From Acetonema longum DSM 6540 (GTDB taxonomy: Bacteria > Bacillota > Negativicutes > Sporomusales > Acetonemataceae), in assembly GCF_000219125.1 (NCBI RefSeq), contig NZ_AFGF01000085.1, positions 1,542 through 65,173 on the forward strand: DNA of 63,632 bases. Direction: 5' to 3'. Position 1 is the stretch's first letter. Every line of letters starts with the position of its first letter. Of this stretch, positions 20,860 to 29,909 are shown piece by piece. The notes beneath the pieces were generated by a model. That model did no database searches, was not told the DNA's origin, and saw nothing but the letters and a program-made list of their open reading frames with translations. A program made the position numbers and the translations under genes.

Positions 20860-22389
20860 ATGGAAAAACTAAGCGCTTCTTTTTTGCGCTCCTATCAGCC
20901 GGCATCAGGATTGGCTGTTGGAAAAGCTACGGAGCATTTGCCGGAACGGGTGCTGCAGTTCGGCGAGGGGAATTTTCTCCGGGCTTTTGTGGACAGCATG
21001 ATTCATCAGCTGAATCAGCATAATCTGTTTAACGGGCGGGTCGTTGTCGTGCAGCCTATTGCCGAAGGGCTGGCCGGCCAACTCAATGAGCAGAACGGTC
21101 TCTATACCTTGCTGCTGCGCGGCCTGCAGGGCGGCAAAATCACAGAACATAAAGAAATCATCGCAGCGGTTAGCCGGGGCCTGAATCCTTACACCCAGTG
21201 GGAAGAAGTCCTCCAATGCGCGGAAAACCCCTCCACCGAATTCATCGTATCCAATACCACCGAGGCCGGCATCGTATTTGACCCTGCCGACAAGTTCACC
21301 CATACGCCGCCGGTATCCTTCCCGGGCAAATTAACGGCTTATCTTTATCGCCGCTATACTCATTTTCAAGGCGATCCGGCCAAAGGACTGATCATGCTGC
21401 CCTGCGAACTGATTGACCGCAACGGCGACAACTTAAAGTCCGCCGTATTGAGGCTGGCCGCAGCATGGAACCGGCCTGCCGCCTTCAGCCAATGGGTGGA
21501 AAACTGCAATACCTTCGCCAATACCCTGGTTGACCGGGTTGTAACCGGCTATCCCCGGGATGAAGCACAAGAATTGCAACGGCAGTTTGGCTATATCGAC
21601 GAACTGATGGATACGGGCGAGATCTTTCATCTATGGGTCATTGAAGGGCCCCAAGCTTTGTCCGAACGGCTTCCCTTTCACAAAATCGGTCTCGATGTAA
21701 TCTGGACTAACGATATGACCCCCTACCGGACCCGCAAGGTCCGCATTCTAAACGGCGCTCATACCTCGTCTGTGCCGGCCGCCTTCCTATATGGCCTGGA
21801 AACAGTGCAGGAAATGATGGAACACCCGGTCACCGGAAAATTTATCCGGCAGATTATGCAGGACGAAATTCTTCCTTCCCTTGAATTCAGCGGTCTGGAC
21901 AAAAAAATGCTCAATGAATTTTCCGCCAGTGTGGTCGAGCGGTTTGAAAATCCCTTTATTAAGCACTATTTACTGAGCATTCTCTTAAACTCTTCCTCGA
22001 AATTTAAGGCCCGGGTTCTGCCTTCGATCCTGGAATACGCCAAAATTAAAGGCACACTGCCCAAGCGGCTGGTATTTTCCCTGTCAGCCCTGCTGTTTGT
22101 CTATAAGGACGGCGTCATTGACGGGACCTCCATGAAAGCCCGACGGCCGGCAGGAGAATTCATCATGAAAGATGATCTGCCGGTGCTGCAGTTTATGGCT
22201 GAGCGGTGGAGCGCTTTTGACGGCAGCTCCGCCGGCGCCGCTAAGTTAGCCAAAGAAATTCTGGCCAATGAGGCCATCTGGGGTGAAAACCTGAACCGGA
22301 TTGCCGGGCTGACGGAAATGACCGGCCATTATCTCCACCTGCTCAATACCAGGGGGATGCAGAAGACCATAGCCGGATTGATTCGTTAA
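20860..22389 (+). CDS. uxaB: Tagaturonate reductase (altronate oxidoreductase)
   Basis: A 509-residue member of the long-chain mannitol dehydrogenase family that reduces D-tagaturonate to D-altronate with NADH. The family N-terminus VLQFGEGNFLRAFVDSMIHQLN lies at about 31-52, and TNDMTPYRTRKVRILNGAHTSSVP contains the conserved substrate and catalytic lysine region near 290. A GGGGAGGAAC site precedes the ATG. The pairing with uxaC favours UxaB over fructuronate reductase UxdB/UxuB or mannitol dehydrogenase. Confidence 0.93.
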   Translation: MEKLSASFLRSYQPASGLAVGKATEHLPERVLQFGEGNFLRAFVDSMIHQLNQHNLFNGRVVVVQPIAEGLAGQLNEQNGLYTLLLRGLQGGKITEHKEIIAAVSRGLNPYTQWEEVLQCAENPSTEFIVSNTTEAGIVFDPADKFTHTPPVSFPGKLTAYLYRRYTHFQGDPAKGLIMLPCELIDRNGDNLKSAVLRLAAAWNRPAAFSQWVENCNTFANTLVDRVVTGYPRDEAQELQRQFGYIDELMDTGEIFHLWVIEGPQALSERLPFHKIGLDVIWTNDMTPYRTRKVRILNGAHTSSVPAAFLYGLETVQEMMEHPVTGKFIRQIMQDEILPSLEFSGLDKKMLNEFSASVVERFENPFIKHYLLSILLNSSSKFKARVLPSILEYAKIKGTLPKRLVFSLSALLFVYKDGVIDGTSMKARRPAGEFIMKDDLPVLQFMAERWSAFDGSSAGAAKLAKEILANEAIWGENLNRIAGLTEMTGHYLHLLNTRGMQKTIAGLIR

Positions 22390-22402
22390 AGCCAGCTATA
22401 CC

Positions 22403-22442
22403 GCAAAAAACACGGCGGCCAATATGGCGCCGTGTTTTTTGC
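22403..22442 (+). terminator. Terminator of the uxaC-uxaB unit
   Basis: GCAAAAAACACGGCG pairs with CGCCGTGTTTTTTGC around a 10-nt loop, 14 bp after the uxaB stop, with its own A and T tracts. Confidence 0.88.
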
Positions 22443-22501
22443 GATATAGGAGGTAACTTCCTGTTCAAGAGTTGCCGGTAGGGCAGTGGGCGGTCAAACT
22501 G

Positions 22502-22612
22502 TCAGCAGATGCTGGAACAATCGTCGTCAATAGCGAAGAACAGCAATATGATGATGATGATGATGATGATCGCAAAGCTGTTACGGCCGCCGCCAAATCC
22601 ACCAAATCCCAT
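22502..22612 (-). CDS. YjcZ-like glycine-rich/hydrophobic sporulation microprotein
   Basis: A 36-residue reading frame with a very strong ribosome site (GGGAGGAG, 5 nt before the ATG). It begins MGFGGFGGGRNSFA, continues with eight consecutive isoleucines and LLFFA, and ends in acidic and cysteine residues (IDDDCSSIC). A glycine/aromatic start followed by one hydrophobic helix is the pattern of YjcZ-family small sporulation proteins. The isoleucine run is encoded by seven ATC codons plus ATA, a trinucleotide repeat. The annotation rests on this pattern and the ribosome site; membrane or coat location is inference. Confidence 0.72.
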   Translation of the reverse strand: MGFGGFGGGRNSFAIIIIIIIILLFFAIDDDCSSIC

Positions 22613-22671
22613 GATAACTCCTCCCTTGAGGTGTGATTATGTGATATCATATGACGGCTGCCGCCATTGTG

Positions 22672-23985
22672 TTACAGCGAGTGAATCGATCCTTTGCCGG
22701 GAATGAATTTTTGATTGTTGAGCGCGAGTGCAATGCTCAGGCCAAGGAAGAGGATGACCGAAGCTGAAATGAAAGTATAGCGGGCGGCCTGCTGGGCGAA
22801 ATAGTCCTGAAGATAGGCCACGATCTGAGGACCAACAATACCGGCGCAGCCCCAGGCGGTGAGAATGGCGCCGTAAATCACCGGCATGTTCTTAGGACCG
22901 AAAATATCAAGAACAAAAGACGGCATCGAGCCGAAACCGCCGCCATAACAAAGCAGGATGTAGCAGACCAGGGCGCTGAAAATCAGCGGGGTATTGACGA
23001 ACTGCAGGGCAATAAATACAACGAGCTGAGTGCCGAGGATCAGGCGAAAAGCCTGTACCCGGCCGATTTTGTCGGATAGTCCGCCCCAAAAGAAGCGGCC
23101 GATCCCGTTAAACAGAGAACTGGCGGCAATCAGAGTAGCACCGGCCGCGGCCAGAGCGGCGCCAACTTGCGGATCGCTTAAAGCAGCCGGGTCCATGGTC
23201 TGTTTCAACAATCCCTGCAACAGAGGAGATTGAAAGCTGATAAACATGATGCCGGCAATAATATTGAAAAAGAAAATAGTCCACATCATCGCAAATTTGC
23301 GGGAGAAGATACACTGCTTGACCGTAGCATCCTCGGAAATTTGCTGGGCCGCCGAAACAGCCGGCGGGATATATCCTTGCGGAAGGTATCCCGCCGGGGG
23401 ATTCACCAGGAAAAATCCGGCAGGCAGGGTAATTGCCAGCATGATGAGCCCCACATAGAAAAATACCAGAACCAGATTGCCGCCGGTCAGCTCCATGCAA
23501 AGCGGCGCCAGGACCTTGGACATCACCAGGGCGCCAAAGCCGAACCCCATGACAACCATGCCGGTGATGAGCCCTTTCTTGTCAGGAAACCATTTGGCAA
23601 CAGTCGCCACAGGGGTGACATAGCCAAATCCCAGTCCCACGCCGCCAATGACACCATAGCCCAGCCAGAGGAGAAACAAGTTCTGGCTGGAAAGGGCGTA
23701 AGCCGCAACCAGGCTGCCAAGTCCAAACAGAAAGCCGCCTGACATGGCCAGCCTTCGCGGCCCTAATTTGGGCAATTTGACGCCGCCCCAGGCTGCCGAT
23801 AATCCCAGGAAAAAAATAGCCAGACTAAATGTCCAGGCAGTCTCGGCATTGCTCCATTGATTCGCCGCCATAATCGGGTTTTGAAAATAACTCCAGGCAT
23901 AAACAGTCCCGAGGCAGAGTTGCAGCAAAGTTCCCATAATAGCAACCAGCCAGCGGTTTGGCAGGTTTTGTTCTTTTGTTTGCAT
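22672..23985 (-). CDS. OFA-family MFS transporter (oxalate/formate antiporter-like)
   Basis: A 437-residue major facilitator with twelve hydrophobic segments. The start region LCLGTVYAWSYFQNPIM and the later YGVIGGVGLGFGYVTPVATVAKWFPDKKGLITGMVVMGFGFGA are characteristic of the OFA family, whose members exchange oxalate, formate or other small carboxylates. The gene has its own promoter and stands alone. The actual carboxylate is unknown; formate, pyruvate or lactate are as likely as oxalate. Confidence 0.92.
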   Translation of the reverse strand: MQTKEQNLPNRWLVAIMGTLLQLCLGTVYAWSYFQNPIMAANQWSNAETAWTFSLAIFFLGLSAAWGGVKLPKLGPRRLAMSGGFLFGLGSLVAAYALSSQNLFLLWLGYGVIGGVGLGFGYVTPVATVAKWFPDKKGLITGMVVMGFGFGALVMSKVLAPLCMELTGGNLVLVFFYVGLIMLAITLPAGFFLVNPPAGYLPQGYIPPAVSAAQQISEDATVKQCIFSRKFAMMWTIFFFNIIAGIMFISFQSPLLQGLLKQTMDPAALSDPQVGAALAAAGATLIAASSLFNGIGRFFWGGLSDKIGRVQAFRLILGTQLVVFIALQFVNTPLIFSALVCYILLCYGGGFGSMPSFVLDIFGPKNMPVIYGAILTAWGCAGIVGPQIVAYLQDYFAQQAARYTFISASVILFLGLSIALALNNQKFIPGKGSIHSL

Positions 23986-24022
23986 GCTTATCTCCTTTTC
24001 GTCTCATACCATTTATATACAA

Positions 24023-24051
24023 ATGATATAATTGTAAATCTTTGGTGTCAA
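24023..24051 (-). promoter_or_regulatory. Promoter of the OFA transporter
   Basis: On the minus strand TTGACA (24046-24051) and TATCAT (24023-24028) are 17 bp apart, about 40 bp before the ATG. Confidence 0.75.
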
Positions 24052-24131
24052 CATGCAATTCTGCATAAACCAAGTAAAATGTAAAATTTTTCTAATTATC
24101 CCCTGGGCCAAAAATAGTATTACACAGATCC

Positions 24132-27100
24132 TTACCGTTCGGCAAAAAGCATAGCATCTTTTTCCGGCATCGGACGGCTGATTAAATACCCCTGGACAAA
24201 ATCACACTGACAAGCCACGAGTCTATTCAGCTGCTCCTGGGATTCCACTCCCTCGCCAACTACTGTCAACCCCAGCACATGAGCCATATTTACAATAGAG
24301 TGAATAAATTCCATTTGCACCTGATCGGAAACAATTTGGTCAATAAATGACTTATCAATTTTCAGCCTGCTCACCGGCAGGTTTCGCAAATAGGTCAGGG
24401 AACTGTAGCCGGTGCCAAAGTCGTCCAGGGTCAAGTGCACGCCGATAGCGCGCAGTTGACCCAACTTCTCAATGCTGTCACCCAGCGAGGGAATCAGCGC
24501 GTTTTCGGTGATCTCTATCTCCAACTGATCGGGGTTTATTCCGGCGTCAACAACAGCCTGACTCACCATTGCCACAAAATCGTCAGCTATCAGCTGCCGC
24601 GGTGATACATTCACCGACACGCGAATATGACCTTTGCCTGCGACAGTCAGCCGGCGGGCAAAGCGACAGGCTTGCCGCAGGACCCATTGGCCGATGCTGA
24701 TGATAACATCGCTTTCTTCCGCCAAAGGAATAAACCGCCCCGGTGGAATGGTTTCCCGCTCGGGGCCTGTCCAGCGCAAGAGGGCCTCGAAGCTGATCAG
24801 TTCTCCGCTGCCGGCCTCAACCAACGGCTGATAATGCAGCAGGAACTCCCCCCGTTCGATGGCTTCCCGCAGTCCCCGTTTGAGCATCATCTTTTCATAA
24901 GCAGCGGTCTGTAGCTCTGGTTCATAAAACCGCCAGGTATTCTTGCCGCTGTCCTTGGCTGCGTAAAGAGCTAAGTCGGCATTCTTCAGCAGGTCATCCG
25001 ATGTCGCTCCGTGCATTGGATAGAGAGCTATTCCAATGCTGGCTGACATATGATTTCTGGAGGCGCCTATGTCGTAGTCCCGGCTCAGAAGTTTCACCAT
25101 ATTCTCGGCAATCTGCCCCACTTTCTCCCGGTTGCTTGCGTCAGGAATCAAAACGATGAATTCGTCGCCGCCGATTCTGGACACAATGCTGTTTTTACTG
25201 GTTTCAGCAAAAAGATAGGCCCCGGCTTTGATAATGACACTATCGCCATACGAATGGCCCATGGTGTCATTAATCATTTTTAGATCATCAATATCGACAA
25301 ACAAAATTGCACCGGAGGCTTCACCCCGCTGAGCCTTCTCCAGTTCAGCGGCCAGGCGCTCTTGCAGATACTGCCGGTTCGGCAGACCGGTTAAAGCATC
25401 GCAATAAGCCATGCGGCGAATGGCTCTTTCCTGGGTTTTTCGTTCCGAAATATCCCGCACAACAGACAGAATACGGTCCTCTTTGCCGATAAAAGTCCGC
25501 TTGAGATTGATTTCCACCCAGACCGAGCGGTTATTGCGATGGGTGTACTGCCACTCATACATTTGCGGCTCCCCGGCAGCGGCACGAGTCATCCAGCGCC
25601 CGGCGTCGTCTCCGGCAGCGGCAATGTTCACTTCACCGGCAAGGATTTCATCCCTGGTAAAGCCTAAGAGTTCGCAGGCCCTTGCATTCACATCCAAAAT
25701 TGTGCCGCCTAAATCGTGGATACAGATGCCGTCATTGGCCGCTTCGAAAATGGTCCGATATCTTTCCTCCGATGCTTGCAAAGCTTCTTCCGCCTGCCGG
25801 CGCACCTCCAGTTCTTTTTGGAAAGAGTCCATCAGTATAGCATTATCCAAAGCAATAGAGGCCAGTTCGGCAAAACGGCTCAGCATTTCCACTTCGTCTT
25901 TGCCGAAACTTCTGCTCGCATCACAATAGCTCAAACCAATTGTGCCAATGACCATCCCTTCTGACTTTAGCGGTATCTGCAGGACCGAAGTCAATTCTGC
26001 AAATTGTACCGAGGCCGGATTGCGCCGGCGCCATTCGGGATAGTCGTTGATGATCACCGGCTCTCCCGTTCGGTATACAGCGCCCACAATACCCTGCTCC
26101 ATGGGTATTTTCCGCCGAAAATCCCGGGCATAAATACCAGCTCCATAACTTCTGACAAAAATCTGCTTTTCCCTGTCCAAATAATAAATGAAGCTATGCT
26201 GGGTACCGGCCAGTTTGGCGGCGCCAGTCATGATGGTTTTCAGCAAATCCTCCGGCTCATAGCGATGCATCAGCCCCAATGCCGTCTCATGGAGCGAGGT
26301 CAGGATCATGTTCTGTTTATGAAGCGCTTCCTCTTTGACCAGCAATTCATCAATTTGCTGTTTTAACTCTTCTTCTGCCGCCAGCAGTTCTTCATTCGCC
26401 GCTGTTATCTCTTCATTGCTTTGCTGCAGCTTCTGTTCCGATTCCCGGAGTAAACTGTGCAGGCGGGCATTCACCAAGGCTATGGAGGCCAGGTCGGCAA
26501 ACCGGATCAGTAACGAAATCTCCGGTTCTGTCATTTTACGGTCAGATTCCAAAAATGCCAGGCCGAACATTCCTATGACCTTGTCTGCCTGTTTTAAGGG
26601 CGCCATGACCACTTCATAAATCGGGTCAAAAAAAGGGTCATTCAGCCGATTTTCCAATTTGGCATAATCACCGATCACCATGAGTTCCCCTGTTTGGCAA
26701 ATCTGTCCGATGGGACCGACCAATTCCAGCTTGCGTCCCACGTCCGGCGCAAAATGTCCCAACCCAACTGCCCGCTCAAAAACTCCCTTTTTCTCATCCA
26801 GAATATTGATAAACCCGTGGGAAGTGCCGATTAATTCGGTGGCATGCTGCATAATGGCAGTTAGCACCTCGTTCATGTTCAAGCTTTGCATGAGTCCCTT
26901 GGCAGTTTCATGCAGTGAGGTCAAAATCACATTTTGGAGTTGAACCTCTGCATCGCGCATCAGGAATTCCGCATATTGCTGTTTTAGTTGTGCTTTACTG
27001 CCGATGAGCTCAGCATTAGCCGCCGTCGGGCGTTCATTGAGGCATTGGAAGATTTCTTCATTCTTCTGCTGGAAAATGCCTCTTTCTCCTGGGTGCCTTG

Positions 27101-27167
27101 AAGCGCATTCATGTGCTTTGCCCAAATTGTTCGGTGCATTGCCATGATTGCTCCTGTTTTCAGCCAT
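24132..27167 (-). CDS. GAF-GAF-PAS-GGDEF-EAL cyclic-di-GMP signalling protein
   Basis: A 1011-residue soluble protein without membrane segments. Order: a helical start, GAF 1 (about 85-245), a coiled linker, GAF 2 (about 285-445), PAS with PAC (about 455-580, YRTIFEAANDGICIHDLGGTILDVNARACELLGF), diguanylate cyclase with intact GGDEF near 665, and phosphodiesterase with intact EAL near 791, LTLDDFGTGYSSL and an ETEN block (LEIEITENALIP). No RxxD inhibitory site sits before GGDEF. Both activities could be functional. The start at 27167 follows GGGAGGGAG. The GAF domains resemble each other and probably arose by duplication. The signal is unknown. Confidence 0.94.
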   Translation of the reverse strand: MAENRSNHGNAPNNLGKAHECASRHPGERGIFQQKNEEIFQCLNERPTAANAELIGSKAQLKQQYAEFLMRDAEVQLQNVILTSLHETAKGLMQSLNMNEVLTAIMQHATELIGTSHGFINILDEKKGVFERAVGLGHFAPDVGRKLELVGPIGQICQTGELMVIGDYAKLENRLNDPFFDPIYEVVMAPLKQADKVIGMFGLAFLESDRKMTEPEISLLIRFADLASIALVNARLHSLLRESEQKLQQSNEEITAANEELLAAEEELKQQIDELLVKEEALHKQNMILTSLHETALGLMHRYEPEDLLKTIMTGAAKLAGTQHSFIYYLDREKQIFVRSYGAGIYARDFRRKIPMEQGIVGAVYRTGEPVIINDYPEWRRRNPASVQFAELTSVLQIPLKSEGMVIGTIGLSYCDASRSFGKDEVEMLSRFAELASIALDNAILMDSFQKELEVRRQAEEALQASEERYRTIFEAANDGICIHDLGGTILDVNARACELLGFTRDEILAGEVNIAAAGDDAGRWMTRAAAGEPQMYEWQYTHRNNRSVWVEINLKRTFIGKEDRILSVVRDISERKTQERAIRRMAYCDALTGLPNRQYLQERLAAELEKAQRGEASGAILFVDIDDLKMINDTMGHSYGDSVIIKAGAYLFAETSKNSIVSRIGGDEFIVLIPDASNREKVGQIAENMVKLLSRDYDIGASRNHMSASIGIALYPMHGATSDDLLKNADLALYAAKDSGKNTWRFYEPELQTAAYEKMMLKRGLREAIERGEFLLHYQPLVEAGSGELISFEALLRWTGPERETIPPGRFIPLAEESDVIISIGQWVLRQACRFARRLTVAGKGHIRVSVNVSPRQLIADDFVAMVSQAVVDAGINPDQLEIEITENALIPSLGDSIEKLGQLRAIGVHLTLDDFGTGYSSLTYLRNLPVSRLKIDKSFIDQIVSDQVQMEFIHSIVNMAHVLGLTVVGEGVESQEQLNRLVACQCDFVQGYLISRPMPEKDAMLFAER

Positions 27168-27329
27168 ATCGCTCCCTCCCGAATCAGAGTTCGATAAAAA
27201 CCTACTTCTTGCATCCGTTTCAATTATCTGCAACAAGTCTTGCTTAAGGGAATTCGGCCATGTCTTCTATCATTATTTTACGATATTATTGTCACAATTT
27301 GTAGCAGGACTTTTATCCGATGATTCTTT

Positions 27330-27436
27330 TAAACTAAAACCGGGAACCACCCGGTTCCCGCGGCGAAGACTGGGCGACAGCTGTTTCAAGCTGCCCGGTC
27401 AATACCTGCTGAATTTCTTTAAATACCTAATGCTCT
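27330..27436 (-). ncRNA. Candidate small RNA
   Basis: On the minus strand ATGACA (27467-27472) and TATAGT (27443-27448), 18 bp apart, form a plausible promoter. About 75 bp on, a GC-rich 8-bp stem (CGGGAACC, GGGT loop, GGTTCCCG; 27341-27360) is followed by GTTTTAGTTT like an intrinsic terminator. Between them GGGCAGCT pairs with AGCTGTCGCCC. No reading frame or gene on this strand needs such a terminator, so a short structured RNA is a reasonable guess. No known family recognised. Confidence 0.35.
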
Positions 27437-27543
27437 TTAAAAACTATATTCTGCTGAATCTGGCTATGTCATACTTTTGTCAAAAGACTGCTATATACTA
27501 CTGTTAGAATCGATAAGTAATCCTGTTAAGGAGAGATGAACAT

Positions 27544-28005
27544 ATGAAAAAAGTATCCTGTTTCATAGTCCTTGCCTGCTTTCTTTTGACTCTGTCGGGA
27601 ACTGCTTTTGCCTGGAGCGACCGCTCTGAAGGCGCACCGCAGATTCGCATCTTCGCCGCCCCCAGTCTGTCTATATGGCATGACCGCAATGACACATTCC
27701 ACGTAAAATCCGCCAACTTGCAGGGTCGGCACGTATTTAGCGGTATGATTCAAACCAATGGCCGTTTCTTCGATGTAGACGAAAAACAGCTGGAAAATGG
27801 GGACTTTGTCAAGATAGACCGGGATCGCAACGCCATCCGCTTCCGGTTCACCGGTCGCGGTTTTGATGAAGTTAATTTTAAAGTAAGAAGGGGAGATACT
27901 CTGAAATTTAACCTGCAAAAAGACGGCCGCGACATGCCCACTAAAGAAATATTCATTGGCAGGTCCGGCTGGCACCCCAAAGATAACCAGTTTCTCCTGA
28001 AATAA
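27544..28005 (+). CDS. Secreted protein of unknown function
   Basis: 153 residues. A clear signal peptide (MKKVSCFIVLACFLLTLSGTAFA, cleavage after AFA) is followed by a small beta-rich domain with many charged residues (VKIDRDRNAIRFRFTGRGFDEVNFKVRRGDTLKFNLQKDGRD). I do not recognise the family. No cysteine in the mature part and no anchor, so it is probably released or wall-associated. AGGAGAG lies 8 nt before the ATG. A shared terminator separates it from the convergent dehydrogenase gene. Confidence 0.75.
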   Translation: MKKVSCFIVLACFLLTLSGTAFAWSDRSEGAPQIRIFAAPSLSIWHDRNDTFHVKSANLQGRHVFSGMIQTNGRFFDVDEKQLENGDFVKIDRDRNAIRFRFTGRGFDEVNFKVRRGDTLKFNLQKDGRDMPTKEIFIGRSGWHPKDNQFLLK

Positions 28006-28046
28006 AAAGACCGGTACTTGCCGTTAGGATTCATAATTCGAAATGC

Positions 28047-28100
28047 AAAGACCGGATACCCAACCCCGCATCACACGGATTGGGTATCCGGTCTTTTTTA
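28047..28100. terminator. Bidirectional terminator
   Basis: A 17-bp stem, AAAGACCGGATACCCAA with its complement, around a 16-nt loop, ending in TTTTTT, between two convergent genes. Confidence 0.9.
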
Positions 28101-28114
28101 CTGAGGCACAGATA

Positions 28115-29284
28115 TTATAGCTTGATTCTCCGCCCCGCCTCCGCTGACCAATAGGCAGCGTAAATCGCCTGAGTGGTATCCAGGGCCAGACCCAATCCCG
28201 ACAAGGGCTGGCGGCCAGTAGCGATGCATTCCATGAAATCCTGGATTTCCTGCACATAGCCCCGGGTCCATTCTTCCTGCAGACAGACATATTGCCAGCC
28301 GGTCTTGCGGTCCACCTTCTCGGTAATATACACATCCGCCAGCTTTTGCTCGTCGGTCATATAGGTTACCAACTGATTGTTGGGCGTAATATTGGCTAAC
28401 AGAATACCGCCATTGGTATAGGTCTCCACCAGATTGCGCACCCCGCCCAGGACCATGTCGCCGGCAAATACCGTTGCTTTGGAGCCGTCACTGAAGGTTA
28501 AATTCAGCATAGCCCAATCTTCTACATCCACCGGATGGGATAGGACATACTTGTGCTCAGCATCGGTCAGCCCATCCCCCAGGTTCCCCACATCACAGAC
28601 AATATTGGCAATGGAGATGGTTTCTCCCCGGGACTTAGCCTCCACCTGCTTGAGGTGAAGCACAGCGCTCAGGGGGTGGCATCCTTGGCGAATCAACACC
28701 CCGCCGCCAGTCATATCCCATCTGGCGGCATGGTCGGCATGGGACCCGCTGTGGCTGGCCTCAGCTTTCATAAACAGTACTTTATCTTTAGTCGCCTGGA
28801 GCATCTCTGCCATTTTGCTCACTGCCGGCGCATACACCCAGTCTTCGGCATAGAGAAACAATTGTCCCGTGGTCTCCATGGCCAAACGGGCCTGCTGAAT
28901 TTGAGTCATAACCTGCTCATACATCAACCCTTTGGATACCTTGCGACCAATGGGAACGGCATCCCCGGCGCGCCCAAAATAGCCGCCCAGGGGTTTTTCA
29001 CAGATCACATGCTTGCCAGCCCGCATGGCGTCTATCGCCATAGAGACATGAAGGGCAGGCGGTGTGCAGATATCCACCACATCAATATCCCGGTTTGCCA
29101 ATAGGTCACGGTAGTCCCGATATACTGCCGGTACCCGATGCTGTTTGGCAAAGTCCAGCACATGGTCGCCGCGGGAAACTACAGCGCTTACTTCAATGTC
29201 CAGGCCATATACCCTGCGGTAGGCGTACATATGCATCCGGGCCATAGCGCCGCTGCCTACCAGCCCGACTCTGATTTTTTTCAT
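28115..29284 (-). CDS. Gfo/Idh/MocA-family NAD(P)-dependent oxidoreductase
   Basis: About 389 residues. The N-terminal Rossmann fold has GLVGSGAMA at residues 6-14, and the family signature CEKPLGG (lysine of the active site) lies near 97; the C-terminal domain holds DHAARWDMTGGGVLIRQGCHPLSAV, which resembles the substrate-binding helix with the catalytic histidine. The start at 29284 follows GAGGAGG. These enzymes oxidise or reduce sugars, inositols and derivatives; the substrate cannot be told, though the hexuronate genes are about 6 kb away. Confidence 0.88.
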   Translation of the reverse strand: MKKIRVGLVGSGAMARMHMYAYRRVYGLDIEVSAVVSRGDHVLDFAKQHRVPAVYRDYRDLLANRDIDVVDICTPPALHVSMAIDAMRAGKHVICEKPLGGYFGRAGDAVPIGRKVSKGLMYEQVMTQIQQARLAMETTGQLFLYAEDWVYAPAVSKMAEMLQATKDKVLFMKAEASHSGSHADHAARWDMTGGGVLIRQGCHPLSAVLHLKQVEAKSRGETISIANIVCDVGNLGDGLTDAEHKYVLSHPVDVEDWAMLNLTFSDGSKATVFAGDMVLGGVRNLVETYTNGGILLANITPNNQLVTYMTDEQKLADVYITEKVDRKTGWQYVCLQEEWTRGYVQEIQDFMECIATGRQPLSGLGLALDTTQAIYAAYWSAEAGRRIKL

Positions 29285-29310
29285 TGGCTTCCTCCTCACG
29301 ATCAAGAAAT

Positions 29311-29348
29311 TCAGAAAAAGCGACCCTCTTTAACGAAGATCGCTTTTC
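29311..29348 (-). terminator. Weak hairpin between hemerythrin and oxidoreductase genes
   Basis: AAAAGCGA pairs with TCGCTTTT across a 16-nt loop, 3 bp after the hemerythrin stop region, with T-rich ends. Confidence 0.45.
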
Positions 29349-29351
29349 ATT

Positions 29352-29771
29352 CTAATGAACGTCTTTACTGTTCAAAAATTCCACGTATCGTTTATCCGTA
29401 TCTAAGATATGTTTATCGATCCAATTAACAGCAAAAACCAGTGCATTTGCTATTGTCTGTTGCTGGTTCTTATCAAAGTCCTGCTGGGCAAGATGTTTGA
29501 TTTTATGGGTAAAAGCAGTGTGTTCGGCTTGATGATATTTAAACTGAGCGGCATCAAAGCCGTGTTCGGTCATTAATTTTTCTTCAAAGCTGAAATGATA
29601 AACAGCATAGTCGGCAAGCTCGCCCAATACCCTGCGAATTTCATCATACTTGTCAAACCTTTCCGGGGCCTGCAAGAGATCGTGCAGATCTCCCGCCAGA
29701 CGAAAAAGCTGTTTGTGCTGCTTGTCCACTTCAGCAATATTGCAACTGTATTGCTCTTTCCAGCCAAACAT
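29352..29771 (-). CDS. Bacteriohemerythrin
   Basis: A 139-residue four-helix di-iron oxygen-binding protein. All seven ligands are visible: H19 (VDKQHKQLF), H59 and E63 (HFSFEEKLM), H80 and H84 (YHQAEHTAF), H121 and D126 (HILDTDKRY). In anaerobes it is thought to bind or deliver O2, for example to scavenging enzymes. An AGGGAGG site precedes the ATG. Two dyads lie upstream, at 29788-29801 and 29846-29871, so it may be under specific control. Confidence 0.95.
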   Translation of the reverse strand: MFGWKEQYSCNIAEVDKQHKQLFRLAGDLHDLLQAPERFDKYDEIRRVLGELADYAVYHFSFEEKLMTEHGFDAAQFKYHQAEHTAFTHKIKHLAQQDFDKNQQQTIANALVFAVNWIDKHILDTDKRYVEFLNSKDVH

Positions 29772-29845
29772 TGATCATGCCTCCCTGATAGTATTTACTA
29801 TTTAATATACAGCTTTCCGGAAAAAAGTCCAGATTTTTTTCCAGT

Positions 29846-29871
29846 GTCGCTATAGAGCCGGCTATAGCGAC
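29846..29871. promoter_or_regulatory. Perfect dyad upstream of bacteriohemerythrin
   Basis: Arms GTCGCTATAG and CTATAGCGAC around AGCCGG. It lies about 75 bp before the hemerythrin start, in the divergent region shared with yfbR. Operator or RNA hairpin; a second shorter dyad, ATAGTA-TT-TACTAT, lies at 29788-29801. Confidence 0.4.
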
Positions 29872-29909
29872 AAGAAGGATGGCAGCGGTGTTTGGCGAAA
29901 ATAAGCTGG

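Noticed and set aside
22509-22706. Plus-strand frame with seven consecutive methionines
   Set aside because: It is the complement of the ATC repeat of the minus-strand microprotein gene, which has a strong ribosome site; the plus frame has no suitable one.
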